Shown in pieces: positions 25,766 to 35,429 of a DNA stretch of 64,000 nucleotides (position 1 is the first letter of the stretch; each line of letters starts with the position of its first letter). The notes under the pieces were generated by a model, which had not been told where the DNA came from, did not search any database, and saw only the letters and a program-made list of their open reading frames with translations. Made by a program: the position numbers and the translations under genes. Source of the stretch: JAPLJU01 sp036725345 (GTDB taxonomy: Bacteria; Desulfobacterota; Syntrophia; Syntrophales; UBA2192); NCBI GenBank assembly GCA_036725345.1, contig DAIMEJ010000007.1, forward strand, positions 1 through 64,000, read 5' to 3'.

Positions 25766-27490
25766 TCAGTCTGTCCTTCTCTTTTCCGGCGGCAATATCA
25801 GGAAAAATCTGGAGACAACCCTGTCCAGGTCTTCTATCTCCACGGATTCGTACTCCCGGCGGAAATCCTCCCACAGAGAAAAGAGGGTTGTCCGGAGCAC
25901 GGGACCCATCGCCGTGTCGCCGGCGCGAACCGCCAGGTCATTCACGAAGCGCTCGCCGAATCCGGCCATGCGGTATGGCGGGCTTACTTCCCCCCTTCGC
26001 AGGTGGTGAAAAAGCCGCCTGGCCTCGTCAGTGGAGATGCCCGAGAAAGAGGGTTTCAGGTCGAGCAAGCGGCGGGACCAGAAATCGAAGAGAAGCCTGA
26101 CGTACGTCAGATCCTCCTCCAGAATCAGGGCATCTTCCAGAGGTGCGTCCTCCGAGATCCTCGAAAAAAGGATATCAAGCGCCGCGATGCCTTCGAGAAC
26201 CCTTTCCGCCTCTTCAAGCTCCGCAACATGCTCAAAACTCTTCGTGGGTTCATCGTGCTGGAGTCCCTGAAAGAACATCGGTTTCTTCAGCAGAAGCGCC
26301 GCGAGCACCCCGCCCTGCGCGTCTCCCCAGAACCCCGGCGTGAGCCCGTTTTTCATAAACCAGCTTTTTTTCCTCCACTGTTCAACCCGCCACCGGAGAG
26401 ACAGCACGTATCCGAAGCCGACCCGGTGGATTGCAGGGAGGGGGTTGGCGGCGATCAGCCCGCCGGCCCTTGCCGCGTCATCCTTGCAGAGCCTTTCCAT
26501 GGCGAGATTCATGTAGCCCGCGGCCTCACGGCAGGTCTTCACCAGGTGGTCGGAGTCCTCAATCGGCAGGCCCTGCGCCGCAATCATGGCGTTGCAGATG
26601 CCGGCAAACTCCAGCTGGATTCTGTCCATGGCGGCAGGGTCTCTGACGGTCGCGAGCCCTTTCCCGAAGAGGCTGCTTTTCCCCGTCTGGTAGAGCGGAA
26701 GAAAGGGAACGAGGGCTTTCGTTTCATCCTCGTCCAGATCGACGGGGGAGGCTTCTTCCTCTCCGGCCGCAGCGAGGGCCTGTTCGTCGAGGGGGGAGAA
26801 TATCTCAAGGGCTTCCTCGAAGGGGAGAAACCCCTGCTCCGCGACGCGCGTGCTCCTCAGCCGGTAGAGCTCCTCCTCCGTCTCCGTGGCAATGATGGTC
26901 GGGAGGGCCTGGAGGATGGCCATGTACCGGACGGGATGTTCGCCGGCCATGAGTTTCGTCAGCTCCTCGATGAAAGGCCGCAACGCCTCGTTTTGAACGC
27001 CAATGTAAATCACGCCGTCATGCGAGAAGTGGTCTTCGGGAATCTGCGGCGTTTCTTCATCCTCCTCCCTCACGAGGACCTCGATGTATTTTTTAAGGCA
27101 GTATCCGGCGAATACGTACCCCTCGCTCAGGAGCCAGCGGACCGTCCTCTGACGGTCGGCTTCATAAAGCCGTTTCAGCCAGGCCATGGCCTTCTCTTCG
27201 TCGAGGTGGTCCCGATCCCATATTTCCATGTCGAGGAGGTGCTGCCACTGGTCGTCGGTGGCCAGCGACAGAAGAGGGAGGGAATCGTCGGCGCCGATCT
27301 TCTTGATCAGCCAGAAAAAATCGCCCAGGGCGAGGTCTTCCACAAGCTTTGCGGGATGCTTCGAACCCAGGATACGCTCGAGCAGGTCTTTCCCCGTCAG
27401 GGCAGGGTAGGCCAGGAGCAGGGCTTCGCCCGCCGCCCCGGCGTCTTCCGGGCGGTTCTCTTCCTTTGCCGTTTCGGGTCTTTTCTCCAT
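25766..27490 (-). CDS. DUF6178-like protein
   Basis: A 574-residue, mostly helical, acidic, soluble protein. The N-terminal block with LLAYPALTGKDLLERILGSKHPAKLVEDL and the DFFWLIKKIGADDSLPLLSLATDDQWQHLLDMEIWDRD segment match, from memory, the DUF6178 family found mainly in Desulfobacterota. No function is known to me, and I see no catalytic motif or signal peptide. The start is chosen at the ATG at 27490 (MEKRPETAKEEN); the upstream extension to 27625 looks untranslated. It stands as a single gene convergent with the sigma operon. Confidence 0.65.
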   Translation of the reverse strand: MEKRPETAKEENRPEDAGAAGEALLLAYPALTGKDLLERILGSKHPAKLVEDLALGDFFWLIKKIGADDSLPLLSLATDDQWQHLLDMEIWDRDHLDEEKAMAWLKRLYEADRQRTVRWLLSEGYVFAGYCLKKYIEVLVREEDEETPQIPEDHFSHDGVIYIGVQNEALRPFIEELTKLMAGEHPVRYMAILQALPTIIATETEEELYRLRSTRVAEQGFLPFEEALEIFSPLDEQALAAAGEEEASPVDLDEDETKALVPFLPLYQTGKSSLFGKGLATVRDPAAMDRIQLEFAGICNAMIAAQGLPIEDSDHLVKTCREAAGYMNLAMERLCKDDAARAGGLIAANPLPAIHRVGFGYVLSLRWRVEQWRKKSWFMKNGLTPGFWGDAQGGVLAALLLKKPMFFQGLQHDEPTKSFEHVAELEEAERVLEGIAALDILFSRISEDAPLEDALILEEDLTYVRLLFDFWSRRLLDLKPSFSGISTDEARRLFHHLRRGEVSPPYRMAGFGERFVNDLAVRAGDTAMGPVLRTTLFSLWEDFRREYESVEIEDLDRVVSRFFLILPPEKRRTD

Positions 27491-27747
27491 CCTGTTTGAT
27501 CCGGCTCCTGTGATGATCGATTCCGGCAGGCTTAGCCCTCCCGATGGATCGGGATATCGTGACGGCTTCACGGCCCCGTCTCCGACCCATCCAGCGTGAC
27601 AAGCCGTTACCCTGTGAAGGGGCATCTCCGCGCAGCGATATTAATCATCACCTTGAACCTTATGTCAAGACCTCCCGATGTCCGCGGACAAAAAAACCGG
27701 CTTGAAATGCCATCCCAAGAATAATGTTCTCTTTCTTCCGGCCCCTG

Positions 27748-27756
27748 TGATATAAG
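27748..27756 (+). promoter_or_regulatory. Extended -10 promoter element
   Basis: TGATATAAG, an extended -10 (TGnTATAAT-like), 58 bp before the thioesterase ATG. No strong -35 is needed for this class. It lies in the 323-bp divergent region after the DUF6178-like gene, where I see nothing else. Confidence 0.4.
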
Positions 27757-27813
27757 GGCGGGAATTTTTTAAGGCGGAATCGCAGGACGGTTCCTGAGAG
27801 AAAGGACGGGGTT

Positions 27814-28314
27814 ATGATGGACAAAAGAGGTGATTACCGGCTGTTGCCGAACAGGCAGGGACACAACTGTTTTGGCTGCGACCCCTCCAACCCGCACGGG
27901 CTTCACATGCAATTCTTCGCGGGGAGAGGCTCCGTTGTTTCATGGGTCACGGTGCCGGAGCATCTATGCGGGTGGAAAAACATCGTACACGGAGGCATCC
28001 TGGCTGTCATTTTCGACGAGGTGATGGGACGGGCCCTGCTTTACCAGCTCAAGTGCTTCCCCATGACGAAGTCCATGGACATCCGTTTCATGAAACCGGT
28101 CTATACGGGGGGGGAATTGAGAGCCGAAGGCAGGGTGGCCGGGATGGTCAGCGAGCGCGAGGCGATGGTGGACGCCTTCCTTTATAACAGCGAGGGGGAA
28201 CTCTGCGCGAATTGCTCGGGTCTCTTCGCGGTGATCAAGCCCGAGGCGGGCAAAAAGCTCGGACTTGGCGATGAGGAATTCATCCGGTGGTTCGAAGACT
28301 ACATCAAGGGGTAG
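27814..28314 (+). CDS. PaaI-type hotdog-fold thioesterase
   Basis: A 166-residue hotdog-fold protein of the PaaI group, expected to hydrolyse acyl- or aryl-CoA thioesters. The N-terminal NCFGCDPSNPHGL motif and the central helix motif HGGILAVIFDEVMGRAL (conserved HGG and catalytic acidic residue) are diagnostic. Two adjacent ATGs (27814, 27817) are possible. It is followed by an MFS permease 40 bp downstream on the same strand. Substrate unknown. Confidence 0.88.
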   Translation: MMDKRGDYRLLPNRQGHNCFGCDPSNPHGLHMQFFAGRGSVVSWVTVPEHLCGWKNIVHGGILAVIFDEVMGRALLYQLKCFPMTKSMDIRFMKPVYTGGELRAEGRVAGMVSEREAMVDAFLYNSEGELCANCSGLFAVIKPEAGKKLGLGDEEFIRWFEDYIKG

Positions 28315-28354
28315 ATGTAGGCTCGACCGGCCATGAACGGGTTTGGACAGAAAA

Positions 28355-29599
28355 ATGCCTGACTTGAAAACCGGCAATGAAAAGAAAATAGTCCTCTTCA
28401 CCTCCGTGACACATTTTCTTTTTCACTTCTATGAAATTGCCTTTCCGGTTCTCGCGATCCCGCTGACGCTGTCTCTCGGGAGGGATTTAAAAGAAGTGCT
28501 CGCACTCGGTTTCCCCATGTACCTCATGTTCGGGCTCTTTGCGCTTCCCTGGGGTTTTCTCGCCGACCGGTTCAACAATCGCGCGGCTCTCATCATCTGC
28601 TTTTTCGGGACCGCCGCCGGAGCCATCATGACGGCCCTTTCGACGACGCCGGGCGGCATCATGTACTCCCTGGCCCTCGTCGGCATCTTTTCGTGTATCT
28701 GTCATCCGGCCGGCATGGGCCTCATCTCACACGGAGCGAGAAATCGGGGTATGGCCCTCGGTATTTTCAGCGTGGCAGGGACCTTCGGGCTCATTGCGGG
28801 ACCTTTTCTCGCGGGGCTCCTGAACTGGCTCGCCGGCTGGAAGATTGCCTACCTCGCGACCGGTATCTTCGGACTTCTCTGGGGCATCGCCCTGATATTC
28901 ATCAGGATCGACGAGACTCCCCTGGAAGTGCACGAAAACAGCAATGGGCAGGGACAGGAAGACTCAACCCATCCGATCAGGCGGCTTGTCCTTTTCTTCT
29001 GGATCGTCACCCTCGGCGGCCTTGTCTACAGGATCAACATCGTGGCGCTGCCGGCTCACATGGAATTCGAGGCGCCTTTTCTGTCACGCGTTTTTCATCA
29101 TCTCCGGATTCCCGACATCGCGGAGACTACGACGATGGCCGCAGCGCTCCTGACGTCGCTCGTCTACGTCGCGGGGATTTTCGGGCAGCTCTACGGGGGC
29201 AGGCTGGCGGACCGGCATGACCTGCGAAGGCTCTACCTTGTCTTCAACGGCCTTTGTCTCCCCCTGGTCATCCTCATCGCCTTTGCGGGCGAGCAGTACC
29301 TCGTCGCGGCCGCGGCGGGCTATGTGTTTTTCGCCCTGGGAATCCAGCCCATCGAGAACAGCCTCATTGCTCATTTCACGCCGAGGCAGTGGAGGAGCAC
29401 CGGCTACGGTTTACAGGCCATCCTGATCTTCGGGGTGGGGGCCCTCGCCGTTTATCTCGTCGGCTGGGTTTCCGAGCGCTGGTCGCTGGGCACGGTTTAT
29501 CTCTTCGCGGGCGGCCTCATTCTCCTCATCATCGTCAACATCCTGTTTCTCCTGCGCGACACACGCGGCGTTACACTGAGGAATGTGGCCAGGCGGTGA
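28355..29599 (+). CDS. MFS transporter
   Basis: A 414-residue major facilitator with about twelve membrane segments. The loop 2-3 motif GFLADRFNNRAAL matches the MFS signature (GxLaDrxgrkxxl), and the second half repeats it (GGRLADRHDLRRL). The start is placed at the ATG at 28355; a TTG at 28343 is also in frame. It is between a thioesterase and a DUF401 permease on the same strand. No substrate-specific feature is recognised. Confidence 0.88.
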   Translation: MPDLKTGNEKKIVLFTSVTHFLFHFYEIAFPVLAIPLTLSLGRDLKEVLALGFPMYLMFGLFALPWGFLADRFNNRAALIICFFGTAAGAIMTALSTTPGGIMYSLALVGIFSCICHPAGMGLISHGARNRGMALGIFSVAGTFGLIAGPFLAGLLNWLAGWKIAYLATGIFGLLWGIALIFIRIDETPLEVHENSNGQGQEDSTHPIRRLVLFFWIVTLGGLVYRINIVALPAHMEFEAPFLSRVFHHLRIPDIAETTTMAAALLTSLVYVAGIFGQLYGGRLADRHDLRRLYLVFNGLCLPLVILIAFAGEQYLVAAAAGYVFFALGIQPIENSLIAHFTPRQWRSTGYGLQAILIFGVGALAVYLVGWVSERWSLGTVYLFAGGLILLIIVNILFLLRDTRGVTLRNVARR

Positions 29600-29669
29600 A
29601 GGTCGATCCCCGCACGGAGGGCAGCCGGCCGTTATGAGAACGAACTGAAAAAGGTGGTCATAGACGTCG

Positions 29670-30977
29670 ATGCTTGAAGGATTCCTGACACTGCCCGCCA
29701 TGATCAAGGTGGGTCTCTCGTTTCTCGGGATTCTCCTGGTGAACCGTGCCGGTTTGCATCTGGGATATTCGATTCTCCTCTTTTCCGCTCTGCTGTCGCT
29801 GTGGGCGGGTACGGGACTTCAGGGTCTTGCCCTGCAGGTCGCCGATCTCACGAGACCGGAGAACTACCTGCTGACCATCATCGTCCTTTTGCTCCTCTTT
29901 TTCACCACGGCCCTCAACAAGTCGGGCAGGATGGATAAGACCGTAACGGCCCTCAAGGATTGGTTGCGGAGCAGAAGGCTTCTCATCGCCGGTCTTCCCG
30001 CCTTGGTCGGGCTCCTCCCGATGCCGGCCGGGGCCCTCTTCTCGGCGCCCCTCGTCGCTTCGGTGGATTCGGAAAACGAACTCGATGAGAATCACAAGGT
30101 CGCCATCAATTACTGGTTCCGACACATCTGGGAGTACTGGTGGCCCCTCTACCCGGGCGTGATCCTGGCCATCCGATATTCGGGGCTCCCCGTGGCCGCC
30201 TATTTCCTGGTCCAGATGCCCTTCACCATTGTCGCCGTGCTGGGGGGGTATCTCTTCATCCTGAAAAAAGTTAAAAGTAGACACAGGGAAGGTTCACAGA
30301 ACGGATCCCTCGATCCTGCCGGCGCCCTCTCGGCGATGGGGCCCATCGCGCTCCTCGTCATCCTCTCCGTCCTGGGCTCCGCCCTTCTGCCGCTCGCCGG
30401 CGTCGGCGGTACACTGGCGAGCCTGCTGGCGATGTTCGTCGGCCTCATCTTCGCCTTGCTCTGGGTATTCGCGGTCGATCCCCGTTCTTTCGGCCTGTCC
30501 CTCGCCCTTTTCAGGGATCGGAACACCTGGCTCATGATGATACTCGTCGTGGGTATTCAACTCTTCTCGTCGGCCATCAGGTACCCCCTCGACGCGGCGG
30601 GGGCAACGCTTGTGACGCTCATGCGTGACGAACTCATCGGCGCGGGGATTCCCCTGCTCACGGTCATCATGGTCATTCCCTTCATCGCCGGGCTGGTCAC
30701 GGGGGTCGCCTTCGGCTTCGTGGGCGCGAGTTTTCCCATTGTCTTCGCCCTCATCGGCAATGACCCGGGCTTCGGGACGCTGGCGGCCGCGACGGCATGC
30801 GCTTATTCCTTCGGCTACATGGGCATGATGGTGTCTCCCATGCATGTCTGTTTCGTCGTGACGGGCGAGTACTTCAGATGCTCCATCTACGGTGCCTATC
30901 GATACCTGGCAGGGCCTGTCTTCCTGATCCTCTTCGCGGCCTTGTTGATATCGTCGTTTTATTACTTTGTCCTCTGA
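29670..30977 (+). CDS. DUF401 family permease
   Basis: A 435-residue polytopic membrane protein with ten or more hydrophobic segments. It contains the conserved blocks GLLPMPAGALFSAPLV, FRHIWEYWWPLYPG and GLVTGVAFGFVGASFPIVFAL, which match DUF401 proteins of the anion/citrate transporter superfamily. The inferred role is transport of an organic anion. It lies 70 bp after the MFS gene and is followed by a terminator. Confidence 0.85.
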   Translation: MLEGFLTLPAMIKVGLSFLGILLVNRAGLHLGYSILLFSALLSLWAGTGLQGLALQVADLTRPENYLLTIIVLLLLFFTTALNKSGRMDKTVTALKDWLRSRRLLIAGLPALVGLLPMPAGALFSAPLVASVDSENELDENHKVAINYWFRHIWEYWWPLYPGVILAIRYSGLPVAAYFLVQMPFTIVAVLGGYLFILKKVKSRHREGSQNGSLDPAGALSAMGPIALLVILSVLGSALLPLAGVGGTLASLLAMFVGLIFALLWVFAVDPRSFGLSLALFRDRNTWLMMILVVGIQLFSSAIRYPLDAAGATLVTLMRDELIGAGIPLLTVIMVIPFIAGLVTGVAFGFVGASFPIVFALIGNDPGFGTLAAATACAYSFGYMGMMVSPMHVCFVVTGEYFRCSIYGAYRYLAGPVFLILFAALLISSFYYFVL

Positions 30978-31020
30978 GGCTTCGCGGGTTTGTCCCGTCG
31001 CCGGTCCTCATTGAAAATAA

Positions 31021-31057
31021 AAAAGGGGGTTGACCCGTTCCGGTCAGCCCCCCTTTC
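31021..31057 (+). terminator. Terminator after the DUF401 gene
   Basis: A 15-bp stem (AAAAGGGGGTTGACC with GGTCAGCCCCCCTTT, one G-U pair and a slipped C) with a 6-nt loop. It is usable in both directions, as the next gene is convergent. Confidence 0.88.
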
Positions 31058-31080
31058 TGTCGGGTGAAAAGGAAATCGCC

Positions 31081-31980
31081 TTACTGCATTGTTTTCGCGA
31101 TGAACTTGAACATCTGTTTGAAGACCCCCTCGAGGATATCGGGGGCAATGAAATAGCCGGGGAATTCCTTGTAGAAAAACTCGTTTATAGACTTCGAGGC
31201 GGCATCGATGTCGCCGCCGTGCTTCCGGTAATACTCCTCCAGGTAGGTCTTCCACTTGCGCCCCTCCCGGATGGTCTGGGCAACGATCGTCCCCGCTTCT
31301 TCGCCAATGATAAAGCCGTAATGGTCGGCGCAGAAGATTGAGACGGGAAGGGGCTTCATCTTTTCGAGGCTTTCCAGGTACTGGTTCGCATTGGTGTTCA
31401 TGGAGGGGAAGACGAGGTCCCGGTAGGGAATCCCGGCGGCGTCGGTGGGAAAGAGAGCCTTCAGATTCGGCTCATAGGCCGTCACGGAACAATGGGTATG
31501 GCCGGGCGTTTCGAGGATGTCAAGCGAAATGCCGCCCAGATCGATCCGGCTTCCCTCGCTGACGGTTGTCCCCGTCATGTCGTCGCGCCAGTCTATGTCG
31601 TAACCCGTCAGTTTCTCTTCCACGCCCGCCTGCTTGGCGCTCAGCCGGCCGAAGCTGTTCATCACGGCGACGTACTTCGGATTGGCAAAGATGTTCCAGG
31701 CCGCCGCAGAGGCCAGCACCTCAATCTTGGGGTACGTTCTCTTGAAGTAGGGTACGATTCCCACATGGTCGAAGTGAGAGTGGAGAATGAGAAATTTCGT
31801 GACCTTCGCCGGGTCGAGGCCGAGTTCCTTCATCTGCCCGAGCACATCGGGGAGAATGTAGCTCAGGCCCCCGTTGATCATGACGGTGCCGTTTTTCCCC
31901 TCTAGGCAGTAGGTCCCCGACTCCTCGCGGCCAAGGTACCAAAGGTTGTCCGCGATTTTTCCAGCCTTTCGAAATCTCAT
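31081..31980 (-). CDS. MBL-fold metallo-hydrolase
   Basis: A 299-residue metallo-beta-lactamase-fold hydrolase. The metal ligands are visible: HSHFDH (LILHSHFDHVGIVPY), a later His in ETPGHTHCS, an Asp in FPTDAAG and a C-terminal His in FCADHYGFI. The substrate is not predictable; the family includes glyoxalase II, lactonases and quinolinases. GGGAGG precedes the ATG at 31980. Single gene convergent with the DUF401 permease. Confidence 0.87.
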   Translation of the reverse strand: MRFRKAGKIADNLWYLGREESGTYCLEGKNGTVMINGGLSYILPDVLGQMKELGLDPAKVTKFLILHSHFDHVGIVPYFKRTYPKIEVLASAAAWNIFANPKYVAVMNSFGRLSAKQAGVEEKLTGYDIDWRDDMTGTTVSEGSRIDLGGISLDILETPGHTHCSVTAYEPNLKALFPTDAAGIPYRDLVFPSMNTNANQYLESLEKMKPLPVSIFCADHYGFIIGEEAGTIVAQTIREGRKWKTYLEEYYRKHGGDIDAASKSINEFFYKEFPGYFIAPDILEGVFKQMFKFIAKTMQ

Positions 31981-32199
31981 AGCTTAACCTCCCTCTTCCT
32001 GTCCGTGTGAACGGCTTGCTGGTCTTTCCAGAGATTCCTATATAGACAATCGGGCGAGTGATGGCAAGGGGAAAAGAGGCCCCGTGGTGGGTTTTCGCCG
32101 GTTTATCGAACAGTGAAGGTAAGGAGTAGGGGTTGAAATCGTGCTTGAAAAAAATGTTTTTTCATCCCGTAATGATGTGAAGAGGGAATGGGCTTCCCG

Positions 32200-32766
32200 T
32201 CACTCGGCCTGGAGCAGGCGATTCAGTTTCTGGATGATCGCTTCGGCGTAGATCTCCTGCCCTTTCTCGTTCGGGTAGCGGGTGTCCTTCTGAAGAAAAT
32301 CCCCGCTCGAGAGTTTCCTCCCCAGAAGATAGCCCGCCCAGTAAGTGTGAATCGGGATCATTTCGCAATAGAGGTCCGTTGCCACTTCTCGGACCGTGCG
32401 ATAATAGATGCCGACGGCTTCCATCTCGCTGGGGACATCGAAACTGTGGGAGGTGAGAAGGATGACCAGCGAATCGAGACGATCCCTTGCCTGCCGCACG
32501 ATGTGCACCAGGTTCTCCTTGAATTCGGAGCGGTGGACGGCTGAGAAGGCGTCGTCGATGCCGTAGTGCAGGATCAGGATATCCGGACGGAGGGGTTCGA
32601 TGTCCTCGCCGAAGGTCCCCACGCCCTCGAAGGAGGTTTCCCGGATCCTGGACCGGTTGATGATTTCAATCCCCTTGGGGGTGTAGTAGTCCCGCAGGAT
32701 ATCGACGTAGCCCCGGCTGACACCGAAGCCTGCCGCGATGCTCCCGCCGCGTATGAGGATTCTCAT
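32200..32766 (-). CDS. SGNH/GDSL-like hydrolase with altered catalytic motif
   Basis: A 188-residue protein with the SGNH layout: block I RGGSIAAGFGV (Ser 9 as nucleophile candidate, GGS instead of GDS) and block III-like LHYGIDDAF. In the C-terminal block V, DTRYPNEKGQEIYA, the usual Asp-x-x-His reads D-x-x-Tyr. The catalytic His therefore appears to be missing, so activity is uncertain. No signal peptide is seen. GGAG lies before the ATG. Cytoplasmic, function unknown. Confidence 0.65.
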   Translation of the reverse strand: MRILIRGGSIAAGFGVSRGYVDILRDYYTPKGIEIINRSRIRETSFEGVGTFGEDIEPLRPDILILHYGIDDAFSAVHRSEFKENLVHIVRQARDRLDSLVILLTSHSFDVPSEMEAVGIYYRTVREVATDLYCEMIPIHTYWAGYLLGRKLSSGDFLQKDTRYPNEKGQEIYAEAIIQKLNRLLQAE

Positions 32767-32954
32767 CTCGGCTCCAGATGGATTTTGTGGGGAAGCATAC
32801 CCCGGCGGACCCCAAAGGTCAAACCCTTGTTTCTCAAAGGCCTCGAAAGTTCCCCGTAGAAAATGCGGCCCGGCTGTGATAAAAAATAAAAGCTCCGACC
32901 GGGCGGCCCGCCTTGTCCGTCACGCCGTTATCAACCTTGAAAAAGGAGGACCAT

Positions 32955-34988
32955 ATGAGTCTCGTCAGCCAGCTCGATGCCATCTTCAAGCCGAAAAGCG
33001 TGGCCCTGATCGGGGCGTCGAACACGCCCGGGAAACTCGGCTACGATGTCCTGTACAACCTGATCAATGCGGGCCTCGAGGGGCCCATCTACCCCATCAA
33101 CCCCAAGGCCGATGAAATCCTGGGTCTCAAGGTCTACAAGGACATCGGCTCTACGCCCACTCCGGCGGATCTTGCCGTCTTCCTGATACCTTCGAGGATG
33201 GTTGCGGGGGCCATCGAGGAGTGCGGCAAAGCGGGGGTGAAGGCCGCTGTTGTCGTCACGGGGGGCTTTGCCGAGGCGGGTGAGGAAGGGGAGAAACTGC
33301 AGGCGGAGCTCGCCGCCAAAGCCCTGCAGTACGGTGTGAGGGTCATCGGGCCCAACTGCCAGGGCGTGAACAGCCCCTACTCGAACCTCTGCGCCTCCTG
33401 GCCGCTCATCACGACGAGAGGCAAGATCGCCTTCATCTCCCAGAGCGGCACCGTCGGGGCGGCCCTCATCGACTGGGCGAGTGTCGAACACCTGGGCTTC
33501 AGCGCCTTCGTGAGCCTCGGCAACCGCGCCGATGTCGACGAGTCGGACTGCATCCGGTACTTCAACGAGGATCCCAACACGGGGGTCATCTCCCTCTACG
33601 TGGAGGGCGTGAAGCGTCCTTACCTGTTCATGGAATCCCTGGCGAAGGCCACGAAGCCCGTCGTGATCCTGAAGGCGGGGCGCACGGCCCGCGGCAAGGT
33701 CGCGGCGGAGAGCCACACGAAGTCCCTGGCGGGAAGCGACGCGATCTACAACGCCATCTTCCGGAAATACAGGATCTACCGGGCCGACAACCTCGAAGAG
33801 CTTTATGATTTCTCCAAGGCACTGGCCTACATGGAGAAACCGAAGGGCAGACGCCTTCTTCACATCTCGAGCTCCGGCGGTGCGGCGATCCTCGCCATCG
33901 ACGAGGCGGAGAAATACGGCCTCGAATCACCCGCGCCTTCCGCGGTCCTGAAGGAAAAGCTGCGGGCGTTCCTTCCGCCGCACTGCGGGGTGAGCAATCC
34001 CATCGATCTCACCGGTGATGCCATCACCGATCCCACGCTCTACTCGCGGTCCATCGAGGCGGCGAAGTCCGATTACGACACCGCCGTTGTCATCTTCGGG
34101 GACCCCATTCACGGGGCCTCCGACATCGTCACCGGCAAAGGCGAAGTCGTCGTCTTCTGCGGCGGCGCCGACGTGGAGAGGGAAGAAGCGGCTCTCATGC
34201 ACAAGAAGGGGATCCCCGTCTTTTCGACGCCGGAACGCGGCGTGAGGGCCCTGGCCCAGTTCTTCGCCTTCGACGAGGTCAAGACCAAAAAGGCGGAGGC
34301 GGGCCACGCGGTAGTGACCGACCTTATGGCGGCGCCCGAGGCGGTGAAACTTTTGAAACAATACAGGATCCCCGCCGTGGACGCCCGTTTCGCCGCGACG
34401 CCGAAGGAGGCGGCGACTCTGGCGAAGAAATTCGGGAAGCCTGTCGCTTTGAAGATCGCCTCACCCGACATCGCCCACAAGACCGACGTCGGCGGCGTCC
34501 GTCTCAACGTGGAGAAGAAGGATGTTGAAAAGATCTTCCGTGCGATGATGAAAACCGTGAAGGCGAAAGTCAGGAAGGCGAAGCTCGAAGGCGTCACCGT
34601 CTCCCCCATGGCAAAACCGGGGGGCGTCGAGGTCATTATCGGTGTCATCACCGACCCCCAGTACGGACCGGCCATGATGTTCGGACTGGGCGGGATCTTC
34701 ACCGAGATTTACAAGGACGTGCGGTTCTGCCTGCTGCCCGCCAAAGAAAAGGACTGCATGGAGATGATCCGGGGGATTACGGGTTACCCGGTGCTTGCCG
34801 GCGCCCGGGGGCAGAAGCCGAAGGACCTGAAAGCCCTTGTCGGGGTTATGAAGGCCCTTTCGAAGCTCGTCACGGATCATCCCGAGATCGACCAGATTGA
34901 TTTGAACCCTGTCCTCGTCTACGAAAAGGGTGTGACCGTGGTGGACTACAGGATCCTGACGGTTGCAGGCGGGGGGAATCCCTGCTGA
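32955..34988 (+). CDS. ADP-forming acetate/acyl-CoA ligase, fused alpha-beta
   Basis: NDP-forming acyl-CoA synthetase, converting acyl-CoA, ADP and phosphate to acid, CoA and ATP (or the reverse), a route to conserve energy in anaerobes. Domain order in 677 residues: CoA-binding Rossmann domain (IFKPKSVALIGASNTPGKLG), succinyl-CoA ligase-like domains with the AAESHTKSLAGSDAIY block, and a C-terminal ATP-grasp domain (GKPVALKIASPDIAHKTDVG, residues about 490-510). AAGGAGG lies 5 nt before the ATG at 32955; the frame opens slightly further upstream. Terminated by a strong hairpin. Confidence 0.93.
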   Translation: MSLVSQLDAIFKPKSVALIGASNTPGKLGYDVLYNLINAGLEGPIYPINPKADEILGLKVYKDIGSTPTPADLAVFLIPSRMVAGAIEECGKAGVKAAVVVTGGFAEAGEEGEKLQAELAAKALQYGVRVIGPNCQGVNSPYSNLCASWPLITTRGKIAFISQSGTVGAALIDWASVEHLGFSAFVSLGNRADVDESDCIRYFNEDPNTGVISLYVEGVKRPYLFMESLAKATKPVVILKAGRTARGKVAAESHTKSLAGSDAIYNAIFRKYRIYRADNLEELYDFSKALAYMEKPKGRRLLHISSSGGAAILAIDEAEKYGLESPAPSAVLKEKLRAFLPPHCGVSNPIDLTGDAITDPTLYSRSIEAAKSDYDTAVVIFGDPIHGASDIVTGKGEVVVFCGGADVEREEAALMHKKGIPVFSTPERGVRALAQFFAFDEVKTKKAEAGHAVVTDLMAAPEAVKLLKQYRIPAVDARFAATPKEAATLAKKFGKPVALKIASPDIAHKTDVGGVRLNVEKKDVEKIFRAMMKTVKAKVRKAKLEGVTVSPMAKPGGVEVIIGVITDPQYGPAMMFGLGGIFTEIYKDVRFCLLPAKEKDCMEMIRGITGYPVLAGARGQKPKDLKALVGVMKALSKLVTDHPEIDQIDLNPVLVYEKGVTVVDYRILTVAGGGNPC

Positions 34989-35021
34989 GGGGCCCTTTAC
35001 GACGGAAAGACAGGATGTAAG

Positions 35022-35056
35022 AAAAGGGGGCTGCGGACTGCAGCCCCCTTTTCTTT
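35022..35056 (+). terminator. Terminator after the acyl-CoA ligase
   Basis: A perfect 13-bp stem AAAAGGGGGCTGC / GCAGCCCCCTTTT with a 5-nt loop and trailing T-rich sequence. Confidence 0.95.
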
Positions 35057-35429
35057 ATTCCCCGGATCACCCGGGCAGGGGGGAAATGTGAACGAGAAGA
35101 AAGACGGGTTGAGGGAATCACGGGCGGATTCGGCGGGGCCTGTGTTTTTGGGTCACCGGGAACTCAATAGCAAAAGGATAAAAGGACCGAGCCGCTTCCC
35201 CAAGAACTTTCGCCGGGTAAAGCAACACGCAAAGAAGGAAGAGAAACACAAAGTATCTCAGGTCACGATGAGACGACCGCTGTTTGTCAATGATTTCGTG
35301 ATGCGCTTTGGAGGTCATTCGAAACAGGGTCCCTTCGCCGACCGAGCGGGGAAACAACCTGTTATTGGGAAAGGCGGATTCACGTTCTTTTCAGATGCCG
35401 GCGGCCCATTATTATAAAGCCCCGAAAAC
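35057..35429. other. Intergenic region, no supported gene
   Basis: About 370 bp between a terminator and a convergent gene end. A plus-strand frame of 109 codons at 35088-35417 exists, but I see no family signal, membrane segment or plausible ribosome site, so I do not call it. Confidence 0.4.

Noticed and set aside
35088..35417. 109-codon plus-strand ORF after the acyl-CoA ligase
   Set aside because: No domain, no clear ribosome site, composition like intergenic DNA.
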